Of a DNA stretch of 25,998 bases, positions 15,064 through 23,665 are shown in pieces. The stretch's first letter is position 1, and every line of letters begins with the position of its first letter. A program made the position numbers and the translations under genes. Under the pieces are notes generated by a model. The model had not been told where the DNA came from. It worked only from the letters and a program-made list of their open reading frames with translations, and searched no databases. The stretch lies in NCBI GenBank assembly GCA_050260095.1, contig JBLNBQ010000158.1, positions 1 through 25,998 of the forward strand, given 5' to 3'. The stretch is from JBLNBQ01 sp050260095 (lineage in GTDB: Bacteria > Bacillota > UBA5301 > DYFA01).

Positions 15064-16152
15064 TCATCCTCCGCCAACCCCTCTCTCCGAGGGGAGTGAG
15101 TCCCTGGCAGGGCTGGGAGTGAGCAAGTCGCCGGCCAGCTTGGGGAAGGCGGCCAGGAACGCCGCCCGCTCCGTGCCGTCTTCCGCCAGCGATTCGAGCC
15201 GGGCGACCACGTGCCTGGGTTCCCGGCGCTTAGGCCCGTAGTGAGTTCGCAGGCGTTTGAGGAACCGCTCTGGGAAGAGCAGGCGCACCCACGTGAGACC
15301 GAGATCGTGCGGCGTGAGCGGCCAAACCGCCTGGTAGGCCGAGAGCAACCGGTTGGCGCCGGCCGGCTCCCAACCAGCCCGGTGCAGGTACCGGTCGAGG
15401 AAGTGGGCGACGTCCCGGCTGCGGTGGTCCCAGAGCGCCCGGTCGAGGTCGATGAAGTGGGTGGTCCCGTCCGCCTCGATCAGGATGTTCTGGTAGTAGA
15501 GGCTGTTATGGCAGAAGACGCCCTCCGGCGCCCCCGCCCCGGCCCCCTGCGCCGCCATCAGTTCCGCCAGCCTCCGGCGGGCCTCTTCGATGCGCCCGGA
15601 CAGCCAGCCGTGGTTGGCCACCAACCACCGGTCGACTTCGTTCGGGCGCGGGGCGGTCCAGGCGCGGGCCCAGGCGCCCGCCAGGAAGGCGGCCCCGCCG
15701 GCGAACTCCGTCTCCCAGGTGCCCAGCCGCACGGCCGGGGCGTGGGCCGGCCGCGGCACGAAGCCCCGGGAGGCCAGGTGCAATTCGGCGAGACCCCGCG
15801 CCGCCGCCTCGAGGTTGCCCGGCCGGCTCAGGTGGCACTCCGCTCCGGGCTGCCACGAGATGAGGCTCAGCGTTTCACCGCCCGCCGCGAAGGTCACCTC
15901 GCCGGAAGGGGTGGGAAAGAAACGGGGAACGCGAGCGAACCCGCGTTCCCACAGGTAGTCCGTGATGTCACGCAGGAAGGCCAACTTCGCCAGGCCCTCC
16001 TGGTTGAGGGTCCGCAGGCAGAAGACGCCATCCGGCGTGACCACCTTCCAAGCGCTGCGCACGGGAGTCACTTCCGCCACCGCAAGGCCGAAGCCCTCGC
16101 ACACCGTCCACTCCGCCAGCCGGGTTCCTTCCACGCGCACCACCCCCGCCAT
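15064..16152 (-). CDS. CotS/CotI-like spore coat protein, aminoglycoside-phosphotransferase fold
   Basis: About 362 residues. The opening WTVCEGFGLAVAEVTPVRSAWKV and VFCLRTLNQEGLAKLAFLRD match the CotS family of spore-coat proteins, which have a kinase-like fold. Catalytic-type motifs are CHNSLYYQNILIEADG and HFIDLDRALWDHRSRDVAHF; the usual HGD is replaced by HNS, while the IDLD metal motif is kept. The start ATG 16152 has no good ribosome binding site; GTG 16134 has GGGGGTGG before it and may be the true start. ilvE ends 44 bases upstream. Presence of this gene argues for a spore-forming host. A general sugar or choline kinase is the main alternative. Confidence 0.8.
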   Translation of the reverse strand: MAGVVRVEGTRLAEWTVCEGFGLAVAEVTPVRSAWKVVTPDGVFCLRTLNQEGLAKLAFLRDITDYLWERGFARVPRFFPTPSGEVTFAAGGETLSLISWQPGAECHLSRPGNLEAAARGLAELHLASRGFVPRPAHAPAVRLGTWETEFAGGAAFLAGAWARAWTAPRPNEVDRWLVANHGWLSGRIEEARRRLAELMAAQGAGAGAPEGVFCHNSLYYQNILIEADGTTHFIDLDRALWDHRSRDVAHFLDRYLHRAGWEPAGANRLLSAYQAVWPLTPHDLGLTWVRLLFPERFLKRLRTHYGPKRREPRHVVARLESLAEDGTERAAFLAAFPKLAGDLLTPSPARDSLPSERGVGGG

Positions 16153-16196
16153 GCTATGCGGGTGGCAGGCGGAAGTCCCTGTGGCGGCCGAAGGCC

Positions 16197-17273
16197 CTAG
16201 AGCCGGCCGATCTCCCGCACCCAGCCGAAGGGATCGGGAATTCGACCCCACTGGATGCCGGTCAGGTTCTCGTAGAGCCTGGTGCTCACCGGACCAGGTT
16301 CGCCGGAACCGACCCTGTAGTCTTCACCTTTGTAGTGCAGCGCGCCCACCGGGGCGATGACCGCCGCCGTACCCGCCGCGAAGCACTCGGTGAGCGTCCC
16401 GTCCTGCGCCCCGGCCAGCACCTCGTCGATGGCGATCGGCCGCTCCTCCGCCTCGTAGCCCAGGGTGGGTGCCAACTGCACGATGGAGGCTCGGGTGATG
16501 CCGGGCAAGATGGAGCCTTGCAGGGCCGGGGTGACCAACTTGTTGCCGAAGACGAAGAAGATGTTCATCGCTCCGCCTTCCTCGACCCACCTGCGCTCGC
16601 GGCCGTCGAGCCAGAGCACCTGCGAGTAGCCCCGTTCGTTGGCCTTCTGGGTCGCGAGCAGGCTCGCGGCGTAGTTGCCGCCCGTCTTGGCGTCGCCGAT
16701 GCCGCCGACTACCGCCCGCACGTATTCGTCCTCCACCCAGAGGTTGACCGGCTTGAAGCCCTGGCTGAAGTAGGGGCCCGACGGCGAGAGGAGGATGTAG
16801 AAGAGCGCCTCCGTCGGAGTGTGGAGACCGATGTAGTTCTCGGTGGCGATCATGGTCGGGCGGATGTAGAGCGAGGCGCCGGCCCCCTTGGGGATCCATC
16901 GCTTCTCGAGGACCACCAGGCTCTCGAGGGCCGAGAGGAAGTCGTCTTCCGGGAACTCCGGCAGGCACATGCGGCGGGCCGACCGCATCATGCGGCGGGC
17001 GTTCTGCTCGGGACGGAAGAGCAGGATCCGGTCGTCGTCGGAGGCGTAAGCTTTGAGGCCTTCGAAAATCTCCACGGCGTAGTGCAGCACACTTGCCCCG
17101 GGACCCAGGGAGAGGCTCTCGTACGGCTGGATGCGGTAGTCGAACCAGCCTTCGCCCTTCCGCCACCTTGCAGTGAAGATCCGGTCGGTGAAGACCTTGC
17201 CAAACCCGAGCTTCTCCGGCGCCACCAGGGGTTTCGGCTCCCGGTCGAGCGCCTGCACGATGATCTCCGGCAC
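16197..17273 (-). CDS. ilvE: Branched-chain amino acid aminotransferase
   Basis: A 358-residue PLP-dependent fold-type IV aminotransferase that catalyses the last step of leucine, isoleucine and valine synthesis and the first step of their breakdown. The PLP lysine is Lys196 in GDAKTGGNYAASLL. Other motifs are VLHYAVEIFEGLKAY, LYIRPTMIATENYIG, EEGGAMNIFFVFG, LPGITRASI and TECFAAGTAAVIAPVG. Length and motifs fit the longer subgroup that includes eukaryotic BCAT. Translation starts at GTG 17273 with GGGGTGG a few bases upstream. Directly repeated 15-bp elements lie 31-64 bases before the start and could be an operator. The cotS-like gene follows after 44 bases. Confidence 0.95.
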   Translation of the reverse strand: MPEIIVQALDREPKPLVAPEKLGFGKVFTDRIFTARWRKGEGWFDYRIQPYESLSLGPGASVLHYAVEIFEGLKAYASDDDRILLFRPEQNARRMMRSARRMCLPEFPEDDFLSALESLVVLEKRWIPKGAGASLYIRPTMIATENYIGLHTPTEALFYILLSPSGPYFSQGFKPVNLWVEDEYVRAVVGGIGDAKTGGNYAASLLATQKANERGYSQVLWLDGRERRWVEEGGAMNIFFVFGNKLVTPALQGSILPGITRASIVQLAPTLGYEAEERPIAIDEVLAGAQDGTLTECFAAGTAAVIAPVGALHYKGEDYRVGSGEPGPVSTRLYENLTGIQWGRIPDPFGWVREIGRL

Positions 17274-17303
17274 AATACCACCCCGCTCATGCTTTCCTAG
17301 CCC

Positions 17304-17337
17304 ACTAAAGTTTACTACGTTTACTAAAGTCTACTAC
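17304..17337. repeat. Pair of 15-bp direct repeats upstream of ilvE, candidate operator
   Basis: ACTAAAGTTTACTAC (17304-17318) and ACTAAAGTCTACTAC (17323-17337) agree at 14 of 15 positions and start 19 bases apart, so they lie on similar faces of the helix. They are AT-rich within GC-rich surroundings and sit 31-64 bases before the ilvE GTG. A regulatory role is inferred; I know no regulator with exactly this site. Confidence 0.5.
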
Positions 17338-17384
17338 CGCGACCCCGGCGGTGTAAAGGCAGGATTGGGGCGAGCCGGCCAGGT

Positions 17385-17849
17385 TCAGCGGCGAAGCAGC
17401 ACCAACCCGGCGGCGACGACCGCGACCTGGATGAGCATCCCCGGCACCGGCGCGCAGGGCGGATGCGGCAGAAGCCCGGTGTGCGACGGGAAGTGACTGC
17501 CGAGCCTGCGCCGGCCCAGGCTGAGCAGGATGTGATCGACGGCCACCTCCAGGTCGGGCGCCACGCCCCCCAAGCCGCCCCACAGCCGGCCCGCAGTGGA
17601 AAACCAGTGCAGCGCCAGAATGCCCAGGGCCGCCCCCACCAGCAGGTCGAGGAGCGCGTACCGGGCGCGGTGGTAGTCGTGGTGCGGCACCATGTCCAAG
17701 ACCGCGTGGCTGCCGAGGCCGGCCAGGAACGCCAGCCACGGCGCGCCGCCGGCCGCCGCCGTGGACTCTCCCACCGCCACCCCCACGAGCAGATGCGGAG
17801 TGAACTGCACCAGCGCTCGCCCGCCTTCCGGGGACTCTTTCCTCCTCAC
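17385..17849 (-). CDS. Small multi-pass membrane protein with HDxVPHHDY motif
   Basis: A 154-residue hydrophobic protein. The N-terminal FTPHLLVGVAVG and the segment WLAFLAGLGSHAVLDMVPHHDY, followed by a hydrophobic helix (LLDLLVGAALGILALHWF) and a closing one (MLIQVAVVAAGLVLLRR), resemble a group of membrane proteins related to YdjM-type putative metal-dependent hydrolases, where His and Asp residues (SH, LD, PHHD) may bind a metal. I cannot name a substrate. The nominal start is GTG 17849; GTG 17810 (VQFTPHLL) is a good alternative and begins at the conserved part. It precedes ilvE by 111 bases on the same strand. Confidence 0.65.
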   Translation of the reverse strand: MRRKESPEGGRALVQFTPHLLVGVAVGESTAAAGGAPWLAFLAGLGSHAVLDMVPHHDYHRARYALLDLLVGAALGILALHWFSTAGRLWGGLGGVAPDLEVAVDHILLSLGRRRLGSHFPSHTGLLPHPPCAPVPGMLIQVAVVAAGLVLLRR

Positions 17850-18116
17850 TATTCCCCAGACGGACGCAAGGTTTCAGCGCTTGTCGCCCGGCGCATGCCG
17901 CCGTGCCTTGGCCGCCCCCAGAATTCGCCGACCGACGACAACGAGTGTCAGGACCGACATGTACACTGTCCATAGCCACTTGACGAACAGGCGGCTGGCG
18001 TGCGGCCGCAGGGGGCCGAAGTCCTGCAGGGAATTCTTGGGGACAATGGAATGGGTATCATGAGCGGCACTCCGGCAAGGAAACTGCGAGTAGGTGCCCT
18101 TCCTGAGTAAGGTGAC
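17850..18116. other. Divergent intergenic region upstream of the cas operon
   Basis: This 267-base gap separates the minus-strand membrane gene from plus-strand cas3 and should hold promoters for both. I find no close match to a sigma-A promoter before cas3; TTGGGG and TATCAT near 18033-18061 are only 13 bases apart. A short minus frame ending at 17874 encodes WTVYMSVLTLVVVGRRILGA plus a basic tail, a possible small membrane peptide, but it lacks a ribosome binding site. Confidence 0.4.
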
Positions 18117-20312
18117 ATGGAAATGACCTTCTACGCCCATTCAATCGGAGATGACAAATCAAACTGGCAGCCGCTGAGGGCGCACCTGGAATCGGTCGCC
18201 GCCCTGAGCAAAACGTTTGCCGACAGATTCAGCGCTGGGGACTTCGGTTACGCCGCCGGCCTACTCCACGACATCGGAAAGTACTCCTCCGAGTTTCAGC
18301 GGCGTTTGGAGGGCCACCCCTGCCGAGTCGACCATTCCACCGCCGGCGCCAAAGAGGCTTTGGCATTGCTCGGCAAGAGCCTCGGCACGCTGTTGGCGTA
18401 TGTGGTGGCGGGTCATCATGCAGGACTCCCGGACTACCGCAGCGACGACGGCAGTGATGCCTCCCTTGTTGCCCGTCTTGAAGGCAATCGGGTGCCCGAT
18501 TACTCGGCCTACCGGCGAGAGCATCTCAGCCTGCCTGATCCCTCGCAGCTACGGTTGCCCATCCGGCCCATCCCGGAACACCCAGGGTTCAGTGTCCACT
18601 TCTTCATTCGTATGCTCTACTCGTGCCTGGTGGACGCGGACTACCTTGACACGGAACTGGCGATGGGCAGTTTGAGCGCGGCGGCCCGAGGTAGCCATCC
18701 GCCTTTGCCAAAGCTGAAAGCGAGACTGGACTGTTTCTTGGCCAAACGTTTCGCTGGCGTCCCCCAAACGCCAATCAACCAGCGGCGAGCCGAGATTCTG
18801 TCGGCCTGCCAAGACAAGGCGGGAGAACCTCCCGGACTCTTCTCCCTCACCGTCCCGACCGGGGGCGGAAAGACACTGTCTTCCTTGGCCTTCGCCCTTC
18901 ACCATGCGGTTCATCACGGTCTGGAACGAGTGATCTACGTCATCCCCTTCACCAGCATCATTGAACAGAATGCTGCCGTCTTTCGAGAGGTAGTCGGCCC
19001 GGAAGCCGTGGTGGAGCATCACAGCAATTTCAGTCCTCCGGTGGAAGCGTCTGAAGATGATGATGGCAATATTGCCGCTCAGCATCGCCTGGCGACGGAG
19101 AACTGGGATGCACCCCTGATCGTCACCACGAACGTGCAGTTCTTTGAGTCACTCTTTGCCAACCGCAGTTCCCGTTGTCGGAAGCTGCACAACTTGGCAA
19201 AGAGCGTGATCATCCTCGACGAAGCGCAGATGCTTCCCACACCATTGCTGCGAACCTGCCTGGCAGCGCTTTGCGAGCTGACGATCAACTATGCTTCCTC
19301 CGTAGTCCTCTGTACTGCCACTCAGCCGGCCCTGGGTACTCTCTTGCCGGCTTCGCTCAGGCCACGAGAGATTGTGTCCGACCCTCCCCGCCTTTACGCT
19401 GCCTTCCGCCGAACGAAGGTCACCCCAGTGGGACGAAAAGAGAATGCCGAGCTGGCCGCAGACCTTCTGCAGCACCACCAAGTCCTGTGCATCGTCAACA
19501 CAAGGCAGCACGCCCTGGAACTCTATCGCCGGATCGCCGACGTACAAGGCGCTTACCACCTGAGCGCTCGGATGTGCGCGGTGCATCGTTCGGCCAAGCT
19601 CAAGGCTATCCGGCAGGCCCTGGCGGAAGGCGAGGAATGCCGCGTGGTTTCGACTCAGCTGATCGAGGCCGGAGTGGACGTGGACTTTCCGGTCGTCTAC
19701 CGCTCGGCGACGGGCCTCGATTCCATCGCTCAGGCGGCCGGCCGGTGCAACCGGGAAGGACGGCGGCAGCAGGGGGACGTCTTCGTCTTCGAGCCCGCAG
19801 ACCAGGAACTCACGGGCTGGCTTAACCTGACCGCCGGCTTGGCTGGCGAGGTAATGCAAGCAACAGACGACCCCTTATCCCTGGAGGCGGTGGAACAGTA
19901 TTTCACCCTCCTCTACAGCGTCCAGGGAGACGGACTCGATCAGAAGAGGGTCTTGGCCGAGCTTGAAGAAGGGCGCAAGAGTCTGGCCTTCCCGTTCGCT
20001 TCAGTGGCGGAGCGATTCCGGCTGATCGAAAACAACATGGTGCCCGTGGTGGTTGGCTGGGATGAACAAGTGCGGAACCTGATTAGCCGACTCCCGTATC
20101 TTCCGATTTCCCATCGTCTGGTCCGCGAGTTTCAACCCTACAGTGTGCAGGTCTACCCGCACGAGTTCTCGGCACTCCAGAAAGCTGGTCTGGTCAGGAC
20201 CGAAGGAGGTGTGATCCATGTGCTGACTGACGAATCAGCCTACAGCGATGAGACCGGACTGCAAACGGCGGAAAGTCCGGCCTTCGCCGAGGGGGCAGTG
20301 TGGCTCATCTGA
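18117..20312 (+). CDS. cas3: CRISPR-associated helicase/nuclease Cas3 (type I-C)
   Basis: A 731-residue fusion of an HD nuclease and an SF2 helicase, recruited by Cascade to unwind and shred target DNA. HD domain: His23 in RAHLESVA, His51-Asp52 in LLHDIGKYSSEF, and GHHAGLPDY. Helicase: Walker A PTGGGKTLSSLAF near 245, DEAQML near 368, motif III CTATQPAL near 400, and STQLIEAGVDVDFPVV with AQAAGRCNREGRR near 515-550. The ATG at 18117 has AAGGTG only 3 bases upstream; ATG 18123 (codon 3) has better spacing. It opens the cas operon and is followed by cas5c after 33 bases. All catalytic motifs look intact. Confidence 0.96.
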   Translation: MEMTFYAHSIGDDKSNWQPLRAHLESVAALSKTFADRFSAGDFGYAAGLLHDIGKYSSEFQRRLEGHPCRVDHSTAGAKEALALLGKSLGTLLAYVVAGHHAGLPDYRSDDGSDASLVARLEGNRVPDYSAYRREHLSLPDPSQLRLPIRPIPEHPGFSVHFFIRMLYSCLVDADYLDTELAMGSLSAAARGSHPPLPKLKARLDCFLAKRFAGVPQTPINQRRAEILSACQDKAGEPPGLFSLTVPTGGGKTLSSLAFALHHAVHHGLERVIYVIPFTSIIEQNAAVFREVVGPEAVVEHHSNFSPPVEASEDDDGNIAAQHRLATENWDAPLIVTTNVQFFESLFANRSSRCRKLHNLAKSVIILDEAQMLPTPLLRTCLAALCELTINYASSVVLCTATQPALGTLLPASLRPREIVSDPPRLYAAFRRTKVTPVGRKENAELAADLLQHHQVLCIVNTRQHALELYRRIADVQGAYHLSARMCAVHRSAKLKAIRQALAEGEECRVVSTQLIEAGVDVDFPVVYRSATGLDSIAQAAGRCNREGRRQQGDVFVFEPADQELTGWLNLTAGLAGEVMQATDDPLSLEAVEQYFTLLYSVQGDGLDQKRVLAELEEGRKSLAFPFASVAERFRLIENNMVPVVVGWDEQVRNLISRLPYLPISHRLVREFQPYSVQVYPHEFSALQKAGLVRTEGGVIHVLTDESAYSDETGLQTAESPAFAEGAVWLI

Positions 20313-20345
20313 TGGCGTGGTTGCCGGCCAAGAAAGGAGAAGGAG

Positions 20346-21005
20346 ATGGCGTACGGACTGAAAGTGAAAGTCTGGGGGGATTACGCCTGTTTCACCCGCC
20401 CGGAGATGAAGGTCGAGCGAGTTTCGTACGACGTAATGACCCCCTCAGCCGCCCGAGGAATCCTGGAAGCCATCCACTGGAAGCCGGCCATCCGGTGGGT
20501 GGTGGATCGCATTCACGTTCTCAATGAGATCCGGTTCGACAACATTCGCCGCAACGAGGTAGGTGGCAAGATCTCGGCCGTCAACATCAAGGCGGCCATG
20601 AAGGGGGAACCGGTCGCTCTTGGTCAATCGGCCAGTGACGATCGGCAGCAGCGCGCGACGCTCCTGCTCAGGAACGTGGCTTACGTCATCGAGGCCCATT
20701 TCGTCATCACGGAGAAAGCTGGACCATCCGACACGCCGGAAAAGCACTACAACATGGCGCTACGACGTCTGAAACAAGGTCAGTGTTTCCACCGGCCGTA
20801 CCTTGGTTGCCGGGAGTTTCCGGCGCAGTTCGAACTGGTTGAGGGGCCTGTACCGCCTTCCTGTCTGAAAGGAGATCGGGACCTGGGCTGGATGCTGTGG
20901 GACATCGACTTCCCCTCGAACATGACGCCCCGTTTCTTCCGGGCGGTGATGCGCGACGGCGTGATCGAGGTACCGCCGTGGTCGGAAGGGGGAAGAACCG
21001 CTTGA
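20346..21005 (+). CDS. cas5c: Type I-C Cascade protein Cas5c (Cas5d), pre-crRNA endonuclease
   Basis: A 219-residue Cas5 protein. In type I-C, which lacks Cas6, Cas5 cuts the repeat hairpin to make crRNA and stays on its 5' handle. The start GLKVKVWGDYACFTRPEMKV, then VSYDVMTPSAARGILEAIHW, RWVVDRIHVLNEIRFDNIRRNEV and the C-terminal CFHRPYLGCREFPAQFELVE are characteristic of the Cas5d group. The start at ATG 20346 is preceded by AAAGGAGAAGGAG. The stop overlaps the TTG start of cas8c (TTGA). The basic and tyrosine residues needed for RNA cleavage appear plausible, but I have not aligned them. Confidence 0.95.
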   Translation: MAYGLKVKVWGDYACFTRPEMKVERVSYDVMTPSAARGILEAIHWKPAIRWVVDRIHVLNEIRFDNIRRNEVGGKISAVNIKAAMKGEPVALGQSASDDRQQRATLLLRNVAYVIEAHFVITEKAGPSDTPEKHYNMALRRLKQGQCFHRPYLGCREFPAQFELVEGPVPPSCLKGDRDLGWMLWDIDFPSNMTPRFFRAVMRDGVIEVPPWSEGGRTA

Positions 21006-22759
21006 TTCTGGCTGCTTTGAACCAGCTTTATGAGCGGCTCCTGAACGATCCTGAGTCGAACGTTTCACCACCAGGCTACAGCAAAGCCAAGGTGTCCTTC
21101 GCGCTCATCCTCTCTGAAGAGGGCGAACTGCTCCGCCTTTTGGACTTGCGACACGCAGACAAGAAACCACGGCCGCGGGAGATGGATGTACCTCGCCAAA
21201 CCAAACGTTCGGTCAACGTGGAAGCGAACTTCCTCTGCGACCACGGTGGCTACCTGCTTGGGGTGGACGACAAGGGCAAGCCCGAGCGGACCCAGAAAAC
21301 CTTCGAAGCATCCCGAGACATTCACCTGCGGCTTATGCAGCCAGTTGCCGACCCGGGCGCTGCGGCGGTATGCCGGTTCTTTGAAGGCTGGGACCCTGCC
21401 CTGGCCGCGAATCATCCTGCACTGAAGCCATTCTGGGACGACCTGAAGGCCGGGGGGAACCTCGTCTTCCGACTCGCCGGAACGGAAGGGTTCATCCACG
21501 AACGTCCCGCGATCCGGGCCGCCTGGGAAGATTCGCTTGGCGCCAAGTCGTCCGAGTCGCTCGGCCAATGCCTGGTCAGCGGCAAAGTCGGGCCTATCGC
21601 TAGGTTGCATGACAGTATCAAAGGGGTCGCGGGCGCCCAGTCGTCCGGTGCGGCGCTAGTCTCCTTTAACCTTGACGCCTTCACGTCCTACGGAAAGACG
21701 CAGAACTTCAACGCGCCGGTCGGCGAGCGGGTCGCCTTCGGATACGTGACCGCCCTGAACTACCTGCTCCGCAGCGAGAAACACCGCATCCGCCTTGGAG
21801 AGGCAACCACTGTCTTCTGGGCGGAGAGGTCCGGGCCAGAGGAAGATCTCCTGGCGGAGTTGCTGGATCCGGCAGTGGAGACTCGGAACGCCGACCATAC
21901 TCCTCACCACGATTCCCAGACGACCGCCCGAGTGCGAGACATCCTGGCGCGATTGGCATCCGGTCGCTCAGTTCGGGAGGCGCTGGTGGGAGCTGATCCA
22001 GACGTGCGGTTCTTCATCCTGGGCTTATCGCCGAATGCTAGCCGGTTGTCCGTCCGATTCTGGCTCACTGATTCGTTCGGGTCATTTGTTGAGCGAATCG
22101 CCCGTCACTATGCCGACCTGGAAGTGGCGCTTCCAGAGTGGGAAAACGGTTTGTTCCCGGTTTGGCGGATTCTCCGGGAGACGGCCGCCTTGGGCGACAG
22201 CAAGAACATACCCCCACTCTTGGAGGGGGCCATCATGCGAGCGATCCTAATGGGCACCCAGTACCCGTTGGCCATCTACACGGCGATGCTGTCGCGCATT
22301 CGAGCAGATCTGAAAGTGAACCCGGTGCGGGCAGCCGTCATCAAAGCCTGCCTCGTCAGAAAGGCCAGAATCCACGGCGACACTGGGAAGGGAGAGTTGA
22401 TTGCGGTGAACCTGAACGAACATTCGACAGATCAGGCCTACCTCTTGGGTCGCCTGTTCGCGCTGTTGGAAAAAGCGCAGGAAGACGCGACCCCGGGCCT
22501 CAACGCCACAATTCGAGACAGATACTTCGGAGCGGCCTCGGCGACTCCAATGACGGTTTTCCCGGTGCTCCTCCGGTTGGCCCAGCACCACCTAGCCAAG
22601 GCGGAATTCGGTCGGATGACGGATCGGCGAATCGAAGAAGTCATGGGGGGGCTCCAGGGTTTTCCCGCCCACTTGAGCTTGGAAGAGCAGGGTCGATTCG
22701 TTCTGGGGTATTACCAGCAGCGCCAGGCCCTCTACCAGAAAAAGGCTGCCGAGGCCTAG
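21002..22759 (+). CDS. cas8c: Type I-C Cascade large subunit Cas8c (Csd1)
   Basis: A 585-residue large subunit that recognises the PAM and holds the target strand. The start LILAALNQLYERL is typical of Csd1 and begins at TTG 21002, overlapping the cas5c stop; GGAAGGGGG lies about 10 bases upstream. An earlier in-frame opening inside cas5c is unlikely to be used. Family segments include ANFLCDHGGYLLGVDDKGKP, LVSFNLDAFTSYGKTQNFNA, AFGYVTALNYLL and, near the C-terminus, YLLGRLFALLEKAQEDATPG and FGAASATPMTVFPVLLRL. The last 117 residues correspond to the separately translated small subunit Cas11c of other type I-C systems. cas7c follows after 48 bases. Confidence 0.94.
   Translation: MILAALNQLYERLLNDPESNVSPPGYSKAKVSFALILSEEGELLRLLDLRHADKKPRPREMDVPRQTKRSVNVEANFLCDHGGYLLGVDDKGKPERTQKTFEASRDIHLRLMQPVADPGAAAVCRFFEGWDPALAANHPALKPFWDDLKAGGNLVFRLAGTEGFIHERPAIRAAWEDSLGAKSSESLGQCLVSGKVGPIARLHDSIKGVAGAQSSGAALVSFNLDAFTSYGKTQNFNAPVGERVAFGYVTALNYLLRSEKHRIRLGEATTVFWAERSGPEEDLLAELLDPAVETRNADHTPHHDSQTTARVRDILARLASGRSVREALVGADPDVRFFILGLSPNASRLSVRFWLTDSFGSFVERIARHYADLEVALPEWENGLFPVWRILRETAALGDSKNIPPLLEGAIMRAILMGTQYPLAIYTAMLSRIRADLKVNPVRAAVIKACLVRKARIHGDTGKGELIAVNLNEHSTDQAYLLGRLFALLEKAQEDATPGLNATIRDRYFGAASATPMTVFPVLLRLAQHHLAKAEFGRMTDRRIEEVMGGLQGFPAHLSLEEQGRFVLGYYQQRQALYQKKAAEA
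22406..22759 (+). CDS. cas11c: Predicted internal small subunit Cas11c, translated within cas8c
   Basis: In type I-C systems such as that of Desulfovibrio vulgaris a small Cascade subunit is made from an internal start in cas8c. Here an in-frame GTG at 22406 (VNLNEHSTDQAYLLGRLFAL) gives 117 residues, close to the expected size, and GGGAAGGGAG lies upstream at 22385-22394. TTG 22397 is a nearby alternative with better spacing, and ATG 22235, with GGAGGGGG 5 bases upstream, would give a longer 174-residue product. The product would line the Cascade belly and stabilise the crRNA-DNA hybrid. Which start is used is inferred. Confidence 0.5.
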   Translation: MNLNEHSTDQAYLLGRLFALLEKAQEDATPGLNATIRDRYFGAASATPMTVFPVLLRLAQHHLAKAEFGRMTDRRIEEVMGGLQGFPAHLSLEEQGRFVLGYYQQRQALYQKKAAEA

Positions 22760-22807
22760 ACGAACGAAAACCGAAAGACGTCAACAAACGGAAAGGAAGG
22801 GTAGAAA

Positions 22808-23665
22808 ATGAGCATAGGCAAGGTCATCGACCGACGGTATGAGTTCGTGTTGCTCTTCGACGTTGAGAACGGCAACCCCAACGGCGATCCTGATGCGGGC
22901 AACATGCCCCGGCTTGACCCGGAAACGAGCCTGGGGTTGGTAACAGACGTGTGCCTCAAGCGGAAGCTGCGCAACTACGTGGCGTTGGTCAAAGGAGAAG
23001 CGACGGGATACGACATCTATGTCCGCGAAGGAGCCGTCTTGAACGCTCAACATCGGAAAGCGTACATCGCTCTTGGGCTGGAGCCCGAGCCGAAAAAGCT
23101 CGCCAACGATGCTGTCACGGAGTTCATGTGCCGCAACTTCTTCGACGTACGTACCTTCGGGGCAGTGATGACGACGGAAGTCAACTGCGGCCAAGTGCGA
23201 GGACCGGTTCAACTCAACTTCGCACGCAGCATCGACCCGATTGTTCAGCAGGAAGTCACGATCACTCGAGTGGCCGTCACCAACGAGAAGGACGCGGAGA
23301 AGAAGGACCGCGAGATGGGACGGAAGCACGTCGTGCCATACGCCTTGTACCGGGCCGAAGGATATGTCTCCGCCCCGCTGGCCGAAAAGACGGGCTTCAC
23401 CGAGGACGACTTGGAGTTGCTCTGGGAGGCGCTGGTCAACATGTTCGATCACGATCATTCAGCGGCTCGCGGTAAGATGGCCACCTGCCGATTGTTCATC
23501 TTTGAACACGAAAGCCGGCTGGGCAACGCGCCTGCGCATCACTTGTTTGATCTGGTGCGGGTAACCCGCAAGAACCCTGCCTTGCCGCCGCGAAACTTCA
23601 CCGATTATGAGGTAACGGTGAACGAGGCCGCCCTTCCAGCCGGGGTTCGCCTGATTTCCCGCTGA
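22808..23665 (+). CDS. cas7c: Type I-C Cascade backbone Cas7c (Csd2)
   Basis: A 285-residue RAMP protein that polymerises along the crRNA spacer to form the Cascade backbone. The N-terminal YEFVLLFDVENGNPNGDPDA, GNMPRLDPETSLGLVTDVCL and KRKLRNYV are diagnostic for Csd2. Further family parts are FFDVRTFGAVMTTEVNCGQV, RGPVQLNFARSIDPI, KHVVPYALYRAEGYVSA and LWEALVNMFDHDHSAARGKM. ATG 22808 is preceded by GGAAAGGAAGGG at good spacing, one of the best ribosome binding sites in the operon, fitting the high copy number of Cas7. The stop overlaps the cas4 start by one base (TGATG). Confidence 0.97.
   Translation: MSIGKVIDRRYEFVLLFDVENGNPNGDPDAGNMPRLDPETSLGLVTDVCLKRKLRNYVALVKGEATGYDIYVREGAVLNAQHRKAYIALGLEPEPKKLANDAVTEFMCRNFFDVRTFGAVMTTEVNCGQVRGPVQLNFARSIDPIVQQEVTITRVAVTNEKDAEKKDREMGRKHVVPYALYRAEGYVSAPLAEKTGFTEDDLELLWEALVNMFDHDHSAARGKMATCRLFIFEHESRLGNAPAHHLFDLVRVTRKNPALPPRNFTDYEVTVNEAALPAGVRLISR

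Noticed and set aside
17874..17980. Small membrane peptide WTVYMSVLTLVVVGRR...
   Set aside because: Plausible helix with a basic tail but no ribosome binding site and no family; too weak to call a gene.
18033..18061. cas operon promoter TTGGGG/TATCAT
   Set aside because: Spacing of 13 bases is too short for a sigma-A promoter.
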